A DNA stretch of 20,173 bases from Treponema sp. UBA4319 (GTDB taxonomy: Bacteria; Spirochaetota; Spirochaetia; Treponematales; Treponemataceae), in NCBI GenBank assembly GCA_002393865.1, contig DGUD01000022.1:1-20173 (forward strand). Reading direction: 5' to 3'. Position 1 is the first letter of the stretch. Each line of letters begins with the position of its first letter. Under the pieces are notes generated by a model. The model was not told where the DNA came from and ran no database searches. It saw nothing but the letters and a program-made list of their open reading frames with translations. Positions 7,522 through 14,772 of this stretch are shown here, one piece after another. The translations under genes were made by a program, and so were the position numbers.

Positions 7522-8385
7522 ATGGAACAGAAAAAAACTTTGTGGATAGCGCTGCTGGCATGCGGTTTCCTGCTCGCCGTATTCGGGACGGCAACGCTGC
7601 TGTTTTCCTCACGCTCAAAGAACGCCGTTTTTGCTTCTACGCTCAAAAACAGCGACATACTGTATGTGGCGCCGCCGCCAGCTCACACCGTCATCAATGC
7701 GAACAGCTCGCCGGTACAGGAGCCGCTCGGCATAGACACGCAGGACAAACCCTCCATCACGAACAGCATCGGCAGCCCGCAGGAAGGCGTGACCGACATA
7801 GACAACGGCTACACGACCACCAGCGAGTCCGGCGTGTACCAGCAGCCACAGAACAGCGCGGACAAACCCGCGACGCTCGCAAGCACCACAAACACGACGC
7901 CTGATCTGGACAGCCTCAAAGGCGAACCAGAACCGACCGTGACCCCTAAGAACGAGAAAGCGCGGCAGGATATACAGCAGACGGCAAGCACAAAAAAAAC
8001 GACCGCCGCCGCAAGCACCACAAAGAAAAGCTCCGGCACGGCAAGCGCCTCCACCAGCACCAAGACGGAAAAGAAATCCACCGCGAGCACGACAAAGAGC
8101 AGCTCGTCGGCCACCACCAGCAAGCAGGACTCCAGCACCGCCACAGCAGCCCCGTACTGGGTACAGGTATCTTCCTATGCCTCAAAGAAAAACGCGGACG
8201 AGGCTCGCGAGGAGCTGGACAAAAACCAGATTCCCTGCGAGGTCTTTACATTCAACAAGGACGGCACGCTGTACTACCGCGTGCGCGTCGGTCCGTACAC
8301 CACAAAGAAGGAAGCCGAATACTGGAAGCAGCGTATCGACTCCATCGACATGTTCAAGTCTGCGGGCAGCTTCGTAACAAAGTAA
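7522..8385 (+). CDS. Membrane-anchored SPOR-domain protein
   Basis: A 287-residue protein with a single N-terminal membrane helix (about 7-29), a long periplasmic linker and a C-terminal SPOR domain (about 211-287, starting YWVQVSSYASKKNADEAREEL). SPOR domains bind peptidoglycan stripped of stem peptides and usually place proteins at the division septum. The linker at about 150-208 is almost purely Ser, Thr, Ala and Lys, a low-complexity spacer across the periplasm. The start at 7522 follows coaE by five bases, and GAGGGG inside the end of coaE is the likely ribosome site. A cell-division or wall role is inferred from the domain; the specific function is unknown. Confidence 0.88.
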   Translation: MEQKKTLWIALLACGFLLAVFGTATLLFSSRSKNAVFASTLKNSDILYVAPPPAHTVINANSSPVQEPLGIDTQDKPSITNSIGSPQEGVTDIDNGYTTTSESGVYQQPQNSADKPATLASTTNTTPDLDSLKGEPEPTVTPKNEKARQDIQQTASTKKTTAAASTTKKSSGTASASTSTKTEKKSTASTTKSSSSATTSKQDSSTATAAPYWVQVSSYASKKNADEAREELDKNQIPCEVFTFNKDGTLYYRVRVGPYTTKKEAEYWKQRIDSIDMFKSAGSFVTK

Positions 8386-8390
8386 GCATC

Positions 8391-8888
8391 ATGAAGAAGA
8401 CGAACGCCATGCGCATACTGGACGGGGCAAAAATTCCTTACGAGACAAAGGAATACCCCGACGACGGCGAGCACGAGCTGGAACGGGGCGCAGCAGCGGC
8501 CCTTGCGGAAAAAATCGGCGCGGATCCCGCAGCCGTGTTCAAGACCATCGTCATGCGCACAGACACAAAAGAAATCGTCGTATTCTGCCAGGACGCGCTG
8601 CACGAAATAAACCTCAAAAAAGCACGGAATGCGGCGGGCGCAAAGGATATCTCCCCGGTAAAACCGGCGGAGCTCCCCGCACTCACCGGCTACATACGGG
8701 GCGGCTGCTCGCCGCTCGGCATGAAGCGCGCGTTCAGGACATTCATCGACTCTTCCGCCACCACGCACGAAAAGATATACGTAAGCGCAGGGGTACGCGG
8801 GCAGCAGCTCTGCATTGCGCCCGCAGACCTGATACGGGCGACGGGCGCCACCGTCACCGACCTTGCGCTGGAAGGCGGCAGCTGCTGA
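8391..8888 (+). CDS. ybaK: YbaK/EbsC-type Cys-tRNA(Pro) deacylase
   Basis: A 165-residue trans-editing protein that hydrolyses mischarged Cys-tRNA(Pro) formed by prolyl-tRNA synthetase. The family pattern is complete: KTNAMRILDGAKIPYE at the N-terminus, AVFKTIV with the conserved Lys51, GGCSPLGMKRAF (104-115) and the final VSAGVRGQQLCIAPADL. It starts five bases after the SPOR gene and is the last gene of the polA run. The ribosome site is weak, consistent with translation from the upstream gene. Its 3' end faces the cyclase gene across a 14-base gap with no recognisable terminator. Confidence 0.92.
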   Translation: MKKTNAMRILDGAKIPYETKEYPDDGEHELERGAAAALAEKIGADPAAVFKTIVMRTDTKEIVVFCQDALHEINLKKARNAAGAKDISPVKPAELPALTGYIRGGCSPLGMKRAFRTFIDSSATTHEKIYVSAGVRGQQLCIAPADLIRATGATVTDLALEGGSC

Positions 8889-8902
8889 CGCCCCGCAGCA
8901 CC

Positions 8903-11900
8903 TTACTTTGATTTCATGACATACACGCCGTCCCACAGCTCCGGCAGACCGTTCTCAAAGAAGTAGCGGCAGCGCTCCATGAATTTCTCCGATGACTGGT
9001 CGGCAGGATAGCAGCGCGCCGCCTGCTCAAAGAGCGCATACGCCTTTTTCAGCTCGGCGATGTCCTTCTTCTGCTCAGGACTGTCCCGCCCGTTCAGGTA
9101 GAGCCGCATGCCCTCGTTGAATATCTCCGCTGCCTCAATCTGCGCGGCGGGCATGTCGGCGCGCACCCCCAGTATGTTGTAGAGCTGCACCGGCTTCTTG
9201 ACGTTGATGACCTGCACGCAGTCAAAGCTGCGCGCCACCAGCAGCCCCTTGTGGGTGCCGGAGTCGGCGGCGTTCCACGTGCTCTCCGAGCACATAATCC
9301 ACGAGCCGTAGGCCTTGTTGGTGCCCTCCAGACGAGAGGCAAGGTTCACGTTGTTGCCCATGATGGTATAGTTCAGCTTTTCGGCGGTACCCATGTTCCC
9401 CACAACCATGTCGCCCGTGTTCAGTCCTACGCGGGATTCCAGGCGCATGGGGATGTCGTGGTCGGTGTCAAAATGCTTCTTGTTGTACTCGTTCTCCACC
9501 AGCTTCATCTTGATGCCGGCAAGGCAGGCGTTGTACGCGTTGAAGGGGTCGTCGAGCGGGGCCCCAAAGAACGAAACAATCTCGTCGCCCACGTACTTGT
9601 CTATGGTACCCTTGTTGTCCATGATGGCGTTGCTGAGCATACCCAGATATTCGTTCAGGATGGCGACAAGGCGGACGGCGCCGTGAGCCTCGCCCTCCTC
9701 GTTGTTTATCATCTCCGTAAAACCGGAGAATGTCTTGACGTCGGAGAAAAGCGCGGTAAGCGTCTTGTTCTCGCCGCCCAAGCTCAGCTTGTCGGGATCC
9801 TTCAGAATCTGGTTGACGACCTCCGGGGCAACGTAGGCGCTAAAGCCGCGGCGCAGGGTGGAACGGTCTTTCTCCACGGCGATGAAATTCATCGCGAGCT
9901 CCGCGAGGTATGTTCCCGCCACGAGCAGCGCCGGCACAAAGAGCGGCACGTAGATGTTGAACAGCAGCATGAGCATCACCAGCACGGCAATCGGCAGCAC
10001 CACATAGGCAAACGCAAAGAGGTTCTTCCGGCCGGTGCTAAGGCGGCGTATCAGCAGCAGGATGACAAGAACCACAACGAAGGCAAAGGCAAGCCCGAAC
10101 CAGACCGGCAGCGGCGTGATGAATTCCTGCTGTATGATGGTGTTCGCCACGTTCGCATGGGTGCCGAGGTTGGCATAGCTGCGCGAGAAGGGAGTGACGC
10201 CCAAATCCGTACTTGCCGTGGCGGAGTTGCCTATCAGGCAGAAGGAATCCTTGATGCTGTCCTTCAGCTCGTAGTAGAAGCTGCAGAACGAATCGTAGTC
10301 CTTTTTAAGCCCGTCGAAATAGTCCTCGTACTCGTCCTGGGCGGCGCGAATCACCTCGTCGTTCTCGCCGTCCATCAGGGCGTTCGTGTTCAGCATGAAC
10401 TGCGCCTTGAAATTTGTCTCCACATAGGCGGAGAGCTTGGTATAGAAGTCCTGCCGCAAGGCAAGGTAATTCTCAAAGGCGCCCTCCGGGATGCCGCCGC
10501 CGATGCTTGCCCCGTACTCGTCGTAGCCCCTGCAGCTGGCAAGCATCGCGTCCTTCTGCTGCGAGAGCGCGCCGTACAGCGAAAGCAGCTCCTCGGCATT
10601 CGTATAGTAAGGAAGGTCATAGCCGTCCTCGGTCTGGATGCGGTAGCGCGTCAGGTTGGAGATGTTCTTCATGATGCGCTCCTCGCTGCGATCCAGCTCA
10701 TAGAGGTAGAGCGCGGACACATGGCGGAAGCTCTCGTCGTAGCTTTTCTGGCTCCATTTGATGTACATGCAGCCGCTCTCATCCAGCGGGATGCGGATAT
10801 CGCTGCGCTCGCTCCTGCCGGGCAGCAGGGCGCCGCGCAGCACAAGCGAAGTCTTCCTGCGCTCCAGCGACTGCACGTCAAGATAGCGCAGCAGCGGGGC
10901 AAAAACCAGCTGCGGCGCATACAGGGAAGCGTCCAGCGTCCCGGCGGCATAGCCCTTGCCCTGCTCCTTCCACAGGAATTTTCGCTCCGGGTCAGGATGG
11001 TGCAGCAGCTCGATGCGGCGGCGCGTACCGTCGCGGTCAACGACGACGTTCGTGACGCCGAGCCCGTCGGCAAAGTGGATAAAGTCGTAGCGGGCGGGAT
11101 AGAAGCCGCGGTAGCTGGACTGCTCGCGGGTCTGCTCCTGCACCACCAGCCGGTTGCCCTGCTCCACCAGCCCGGCAGGGTCGTCCACGTTCGCCAGCAG
11201 GAAGCGCTCCGCCGCATAGCGCCGGGACTGCATGAACGTGCGCTGCTCGTCGCTCACGTCGTCGCCGGAATCAAAATGCTCCTCATCGTCCAGCTCGTTC
11301 ACCATGCGCATGTTCATCGTCATCCATGTGTTCCCCATGTATTGCAGTGTGCGCGCGAAATATTCGTCGTTGTCACGGGAAAGCTTGTCCGTGGAAATCC
11401 GGATGTTGTCCAGCGCAGGGTTCACGTAGCCCTCCACAATCTGGGAAGAAAGCTCCATCAGCTCGTCGCCGCTGAATCCGCCGCCTGCAGCGGCACCGGC
11501 AAACTGCCCGATAACCCCGGCGATATCCTGCTTGGAGTGCTCTATGACTTCCTGCGTCTCCTGCCAGGCGTTGGGAACAAGCGCCTTCGCGGACTTCTGG
11601 AGGTACTCGATATCGAATACCACGTTGTAAGCGCCGAATTCCTTCATGCGGATAAGCATATCGGCTACGATATCCCGGTTCCACGGCCACACGCCGATGT
11701 CGTCGATGGAGGCATCGTTGATGTCCACGATGAGAATCCGGCTGTCCTCCTTGACATTCCGTGTATGTCCGAGCAGCATATCGTAGATACGGTAGTCGAT
11801 TTTCAGAAAGATGTTCAGGAACGCAAAAAGCGAGCAGAGCGCGGCGGCAAGCAGCAATATGATTACATCCGAATTCTTCCTGAAAAAGGACTTTTTTTCC

Positions 11901-11911
11901 TGTTTTTCCAT
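8903..11911 (-). CDS. CHASE2-domain class III adenylate/guanylate cyclase
   Basis: A 1002-residue sensor cyclase. An N-terminal membrane helix (about 14-36) leads into a large periplasmic CHASE2 sensor region (about 38-600; ILIVDINDASIDDIG near the start, FCLIGNSATASTDL near the end). Further membrane helices lie at about 603-622 and 630-672. A class III cyclase domain follows (about 710-900), with metal-binding D724 (FSDV) and D776 (KYVGDE), Lys772, Asn856 and Arg860. The position that is often Asp for adenine recognition is Asn853 (MGNNVNLASRLEG), so cAMP is likely but not certain. The CHASE2 part holds a helical, Tyr/Asp/Glu-rich insertion around 430-550. The C-terminal 80 residues are helical and tetratricopeptide-like. 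A GAGAGG ribosome site precedes the ATG. Confidence 0.93.
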   Translation of the reverse strand: MEKQEKKSFFRKNSDVIILLLAAALCSLFAFLNIFLKIDYRIYDMLLGHTRNVKEDSRILIVDINDASIDDIGVWPWNRDIVADMLIRMKEFGAYNVVFDIEYLQKSAKALVPNAWQETQEVIEHSKQDIAGVIGQFAGAAAGGGFSGDELMELSSQIVEGYVNPALDNIRISTDKLSRDNDEYFARTLQYMGNTWMTMNMRMVNELDDEEHFDSGDDVSDEQRTFMQSRRYAAERFLLANVDDPAGLVEQGNRLVVQEQTREQSSYRGFYPARYDFIHFADGLGVTNVVVDRDGTRRRIELLHHPDPERKFLWKEQGKGYAAGTLDASLYAPQLVFAPLLRYLDVQSLERRKTSLVLRGALLPGRSERSDIRIPLDESGCMYIKWSQKSYDESFRHVSALYLYELDRSEERIMKNISNLTRYRIQTEDGYDLPYYTNAEELLSLYGALSQQKDAMLASCRGYDEYGASIGGGIPEGAFENYLALRQDFYTKLSAYVETNFKAQFMLNTNALMDGENDEVIRAAQDEYEDYFDGLKKDYDSFCSFYYELKDSIKDSFCLIGNSATASTDLGVTPFSRSYANLGTHANVANTIIQQEFITPLPVWFGLAFAFVVVLVILLLIRRLSTGRKNLFAFAYVVLPIAVLVMLMLLFNIYVPLFVPALLVAGTYLAELAMNFIAVEKDRSTLRRGFSAYVAPEVVNQILKDPDKLSLGGENKTLTALFSDVKTFSGFTEMINNEEGEAHGAVRLVAILNEYLGMLSNAIMDNKGTIDKYVGDEIVSFFGAPLDDPFNAYNACLAGIKMKLVENEYNKKHFDTDHDIPMRLESRVGLNTGDMVVGNMGTAEKLNYTIMGNNVNLASRLEGTNKAYGSWIMCSESTWNAADSGTHKGLLVARSFDCVQVINVKKPVQLYNILGVRADMPAAQIEAAEIFNEGMRLYLNGRDSPEQKKDIAELKKAYALFEQAARCYPADQSSEKFMERCRYFFENGLPELWDGVYVMKSK

Positions 11912-11938
11912 GACATTCCTCTCAATATGTATTATAAT
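11910..11938 (+). promoter_or_regulatory. Promoter of the envelope genes, overlapping the cyclase promoter
   Basis: ATGACA (11910-11915), 17 bases, TATAAT (11933-11938): five of six and six of six matches. The predicted start is near 11945. The -10 lies in the palindrome ATTATAAT, which also supplies a -10 to the opposite strand, and the -35 overlaps the first codons of the cyclase gene. Confidence 0.7.
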
Positions 11939-11959
11939 CTAGCTCTGGCAAGATTTAAA
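11931..11959 (-). promoter_or_regulatory. Promoter of the cyclase gene
   Basis: On the minus strand: TTTAAA (11959-11954), 17 bases, TATAAT (11936-11931). The predicted start is near 11924, just ahead of the GAGAGG ribosome site of the cyclase. It shares the central ATTATAAT with the promoter on the other strand, so RNA polymerase should be able to occupy only one direction at a time. Confidence 0.65.
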
Positions 11960-11976
11960 TGTTTTGGACGAAAAAA

Positions 11977-12447
11977 ATGGTACGAAAGATGAAAAAAATT
12001 CTGTTTTCCCTGCTTTTCTGCATCTGCGGCGCGCTTGTGTCCGCTCAGACGGCAGCAAAGCTCTCCGACATCATATACACAGAGCGGGCGACATACGGGC
12101 AGACCTGCTACATAGCGGCGGCGGCGGCCGGCTTTACCGGGGACGACGCCTCCTATGAGGAAGCCTTCAGCGCCATGAAGGAGCGGGGCTTCATCCGCTC
12201 CAAGACAGCGACGCCGGATACGCCCATTACCATGAAACATATCGCCTCAATCTTTTCCCTCACATGGGATGTGCAGGAAAGCGTCATGAGCGTGCTGACA
12301 CGGCAGCCGCGCTACCAGTTCCGGCAGCTCAAGGCATACGGGGTCATCCCCGCCATATTCGGTCCGGAATCTGCCGCCAGCGGCCGGGACATGCTCGGCG
12401 TGGCATCAAAATGCGCCTCATTGTTCGGCGGGGGAGACGCGCTATGA
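11977..12447 (+). CDS. Small secreted protein of unknown function
   Basis: About 156 residues with a classical signal peptide: basic MVRKMKK, a hydrophobic core ILFSLLFCICGALV, and probable cleavage after VSA. The mature part is about 130 residues and holds one Cys in TYGQTCYIAAAAAGF and another near the C-terminus (SKCASLF). Its pattern of short helices recalls S-layer-homology-like repeats, but I cannot assign a family. ATGs at 11959, 11977 and 11989 are all in frame; I prefer 11977 because GGACG lies at a usable distance, but this is uncertain. The stop overlaps the next start (ATGA), so the two genes are translationally coupled and the products may act together at the outer membrane. Confidence 0.75.
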   Translation: MVRKMKKILFSLLFCICGALVSAQTAAKLSDIIYTERATYGQTCYIAAAAAGFTGDDASYEEAFSAMKERGFIRSKTATPDTPITMKHIASIFSLTWDVQESVMSVLTRQPRYQFRQLKAYGVIPAIFGPESAASGRDMLGVASKCASLFGGGDAL

Positions 12448-13667
12448 AGCTCCGCACCATCGGAATAGCGGCAGCGCTCTGCTGCGCGGCACCGCTCCCT
12501 GCCATCGATTACGGCGGATTCCTCACCTCAAGCACCGAAGTCTCAGGGCATATCAATCCCTTCCACGACCAGATTCAGAACGTCACGCTCGTCGGCTGGC
12601 TCTCGGCTCCGCTCAACACGGAGAACACGATGAACATAAACGCCCAGCTGTCCGCCAACGAGAAATTCTCTACCATAATAAGCCAGGGCGGCATAGAAAA
12701 CACCCTTGAGGCGAAGCAGCGGAAATACCTTACGCCGGACATAGACCTGCTGAAATTCAACTGGATACGCCCCGACCGGGACGGCTCCGCGCTGGTATTC
12801 TCTGCTGGCCGCTTCCAGTACTTTGACAGCTCCGGGCAGATTTTTGCCCAGAACTGCGACGGCATGCTGCTCCAGTCCAACACCAGCACCATGCAGGCGG
12901 GCTTCTACTTTGGCTACACGGGGCTGCTGAACCAGAAAAAGGTGTCCATACTCGACATGGACGGCAAGAACTACCGCGTCTCCAGCGAGGAGAAGGAGGA
13001 ATGGTACGAGAGCTACTACTCATTTGCCGACCCCTATTTCGTCTCCTCCATGTCGCTCAGCTTTCCCTACGCGTTCTGGAACCAGACCATCGGCTTTGAG
13101 CTGAACATGTTCCTCGGCGTGGACAGCCCCTTCCGCGACCGCGTGAACTACAACCGCTACTATGCGACGTTCTCCATGAGCGGCCCGCTGGAGGAAAAGC
13201 TGTATTACAGCTTTTCCACGACATTCCAGACCGAGGAATTCGTCGGCACGGGCAACCTGACGCAGCTCAGCTTTACCTACTACCCGGAGTCGCTCGGCGC
13301 GTCCGTCTCGCTGAACGGCCTGTATGCCTCCGGCAACAAAAACGGCCCGTTCTCGCGCTTCAGGGGCTTTACCAGCAACTCCATCTCGTACTCCCGCTAT
13401 GCGCCGGAGCTGACGGGGGCGCTCAAGCTGGGCAGCTACGTCAGCATCAAGCCGCTGCAGATGGTATACCTCGGCGTGGGCGCGGACATGCTCTTTGCCT
13501 GCCCCGAAGACGACATCAAATACGACGGCTGGCAGATGTACGCAAACTGTAAGCTCCAGGTTCTGACGGATCTCCAGATTTCAATCACCGAATTCTTCTA
13601 TAAAGGCTACCGTTCCAGCGACCCTGACAACAGGGGGCTCGTCGTCAAGGTAACGCTGTCTTTTTAA
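12444..13667 (+). CDS. Probable outer-membrane beta-barrel protein
   Basis: A 407-residue protein with a signal peptide (KLRTIGIAAALCCAAPLPA, cleavage probably before IDYGG). The mature chain is rich in alternating hydrophobic and aromatic strands such as KLYYSFSTTFQTEEF and QAGFYFGYTGLLN, and ends in VVKVTLSF. A terminal Phe on such a strand is the typical recognition signal for barrel insertion by the BamA machinery. No lipobox or enzymatic motif is visible. I do not recognise a named family; it could be a porin-like or structural barrel. The ATG overlaps the stop of the small secreted protein. No terminator follows, only T-rich sequence, so some transcripts may continue into the FecR gene. 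Confidence 0.8.
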   Translation: MKLRTIGIAAALCCAAPLPAIDYGGFLTSSTEVSGHINPFHDQIQNVTLVGWLSAPLNTENTMNINAQLSANEKFSTIISQGGIENTLEAKQRKYLTPDIDLLKFNWIRPDRDGSALVFSAGRFQYFDSSGQIFAQNCDGMLLQSNTSTMQAGFYFGYTGLLNQKKVSILDMDGKNYRVSSEEKEEWYESYYSFADPYFVSSMSLSFPYAFWNQTIGFELNMFLGVDSPFRDRVNYNRYYATFSMSGPLEEKLYYSFSTTFQTEEFVGTGNLTQLSFTYYPESLGASVSLNGLYASGNKNGPFSRFRGFTSNSISYSRYAPELTGALKLGSYVSIKPLQMVYLGVGADMLFACPEDDIKYDGWQMYANCKLQVLTDLQISITEFFYKGYRSSDPDNRGLVVKVTLSF

Positions 13668-13714
13668 AATTCTATTATTTTTGGCAGTTTTTTGGCACTT
13701 TTTCCTCCCTTGGC

Positions 13715-13742
13715 TGGACAAAAAGAGGCTGCGTGTTATAAT
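13715..13742 (+). promoter_or_regulatory. Promoter of the FecR-domain gene
   Basis: TGGACA (13715-13720), 16 bases, TATAAT (13737-13742), with TG just before the -10 (TGTTATAAT, extended -10). The predicted start is near 13749, giving a leader of about 64 bases. Confidence 0.65.
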
Positions 13743-13765
13743 ACTAGGTAAGGAACTGACAAGGG

Positions 13766-13786
13766 CTGCCCGCTTTTTCAGGGCAG
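13766..13786 (+). promoter_or_regulatory. Leader hairpin before the FecR-domain gene
   Basis: CTGCCC (13766-13771) and GGGCAG (13781-13786) form a perfect six-pair stem with a nine-base loop inside the leader, followed by GCTTTATTT. This looks like a weak terminator or attenuator, or a stabilising 5' stem. The ribosome site GGAGG follows at 13803-13807. Confidence 0.4.
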
Positions 13787-13812
13787 GCTTTATTTCCAGA
13801 CCGGAGGTTTTT

Positions 13813-14682
13813 ATGAAGAACACGACAAAAACAGCCACCGCGGCATTTATTCTGGCTCTGGCAGCTGGGCTTTCGGCTCACGCCCTCGATGCGAAAGTGA
13901 CGTCCGTGACGGGAAAGGCCGAGTATCAGAAGACAGGTTCTGACACATGGACGGCGATACAGCAGAATGACGTGCTGAGCGAAGGCACGATTATCTCTAC
14001 AGGGTTCAACTCTTACGTGACGCTCAATCTTGACGGGAACATCTGCACCATGGAGCCGCTCACACGGATGTCCATAGAGCAGATTTCCAAGAAGGACATC
14101 GTGCAGAACGGAAAGAACAAGACGGTCACCAAGACAGCCGTCTTTATCGATACGGGAAAGGCAAGCTTTAAGGTCAATTCAACAGACAAAAAGCTGAACG
14201 ACTTTAAGGTGCACTCCCCCGCAGCTACGGCTTCCGTCCGCGGAACCGAATACTCAGTCGACTCCAACAGCGGCACCGTAGAGACATCCCACGGCCTTGT
14301 CGCCGTCACCGGCGGGAGCACGCGCAGCGACATCAACCGCGACAGCTACTACATCCGCCCGGAAGGCGAGACGTCCATGCAGACATCCGTAAAGGATGTG
14401 GGCGGCAGCGACGGAGCCATCCCGGTCGGCGCCGGCGAGAGCATCACCTTTACCAGCAGCTCTACCGGCGAGCGCAGCACACCCTTTGCGCTGCGCAAGA
14501 AGAATGCCGCAAGCCTGCCGGACAGCACGCTCACGCTCGCAGACCAGCAGAGCTACGCGGCAAGCGCGGCCGGAATCTCATCCGAACAGCAGCAGGGCGA
14601 GCGCAAGACCTCCACAACAACGAGCAGCAGCTCATCCAGCGCCAATAACGGCGGCACGTCAAACGTCGGCGTAGGCTTCTAA
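13813..14682 (+). CDS. Secreted FecR-domain protein
   Basis: A 289-residue exported protein. The signal peptide ends at about residue 24 (GLSAHA). The FecR domain (about 27-170) contains GTIISTGFNSYVTLNL, and the hallmark HSPAATASVRGTEY (134-147). The C-terminal 60 residues are Gln/Ser/Thr/Asn-rich and probably disordered, ending in GVGF. In spirochaetes, FecR-type proteins lacking a membrane helix are exported envelope proteins; one treponemal member near a cyclase gene has been described as a fibronectin binder, as I recall it, but that function cannot be transferred here from sequence alone. The start is fixed by GGAGG six bases upstream. It ends about 30 bases before a strong terminator. 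Confidence 0.87.
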   Translation: MKNTTKTATAAFILALAAGLSAHALDAKVTSVTGKAEYQKTGSDTWTAIQQNDVLSEGTIISTGFNSYVTLNLDGNICTMEPLTRMSIEQISKKDIVQNGKNKTVTKTAVFIDTGKASFKVNSTDKKLNDFKVHSPAATASVRGTEYSVDSNSGTVETSHGLVAVTGGSTRSDINRDSYYIRPEGETSMQTSVKDVGGSDGAIPVGAGESITFTSSSTGERSTPFALRKKNAASLPDSTLTLADQQSYAASAAGISSEQQQGERKTSTTTSSSSSSANNGGTSNVGVGF

Positions 14683-14710
14683 AAAAGCGGCGCCACACAG
14701 CGAAAAAAGC

Positions 14711-14755
14711 AAAAGCCCCGGTTTCCACCGCGCGCGGGAGACCGGGGCTTTTTTT
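14711..14755. terminator. Bidirectional terminator between the FecR and aldehyde dehydrogenase genes
   Basis: A perfect 12-pair stem (14711-14722, AAAAGCCCCGGT, with 14741-14752, ACCGGGGCTTTT) is followed by a T-run to 14755 on the plus strand. On the minus strand it is followed by CTTTT-GC-TTTTTT. It can end both convergent transcripts. Confidence 0.92.
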
Positions 14756-14772
14756 GCGCAAGAAAAACGCGC

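Noticed and set aside
9251..11992. A 913-codon open frame on the plus strand opposite the cyclase
   Set aside because: Same reasoning: the cyclase has all family motifs and this frame has none.
13668..13710. T-rich tract after the barrel gene as a terminator
   Set aside because: It has repeated TTTTTGGCA units but no stem before the T-runs.
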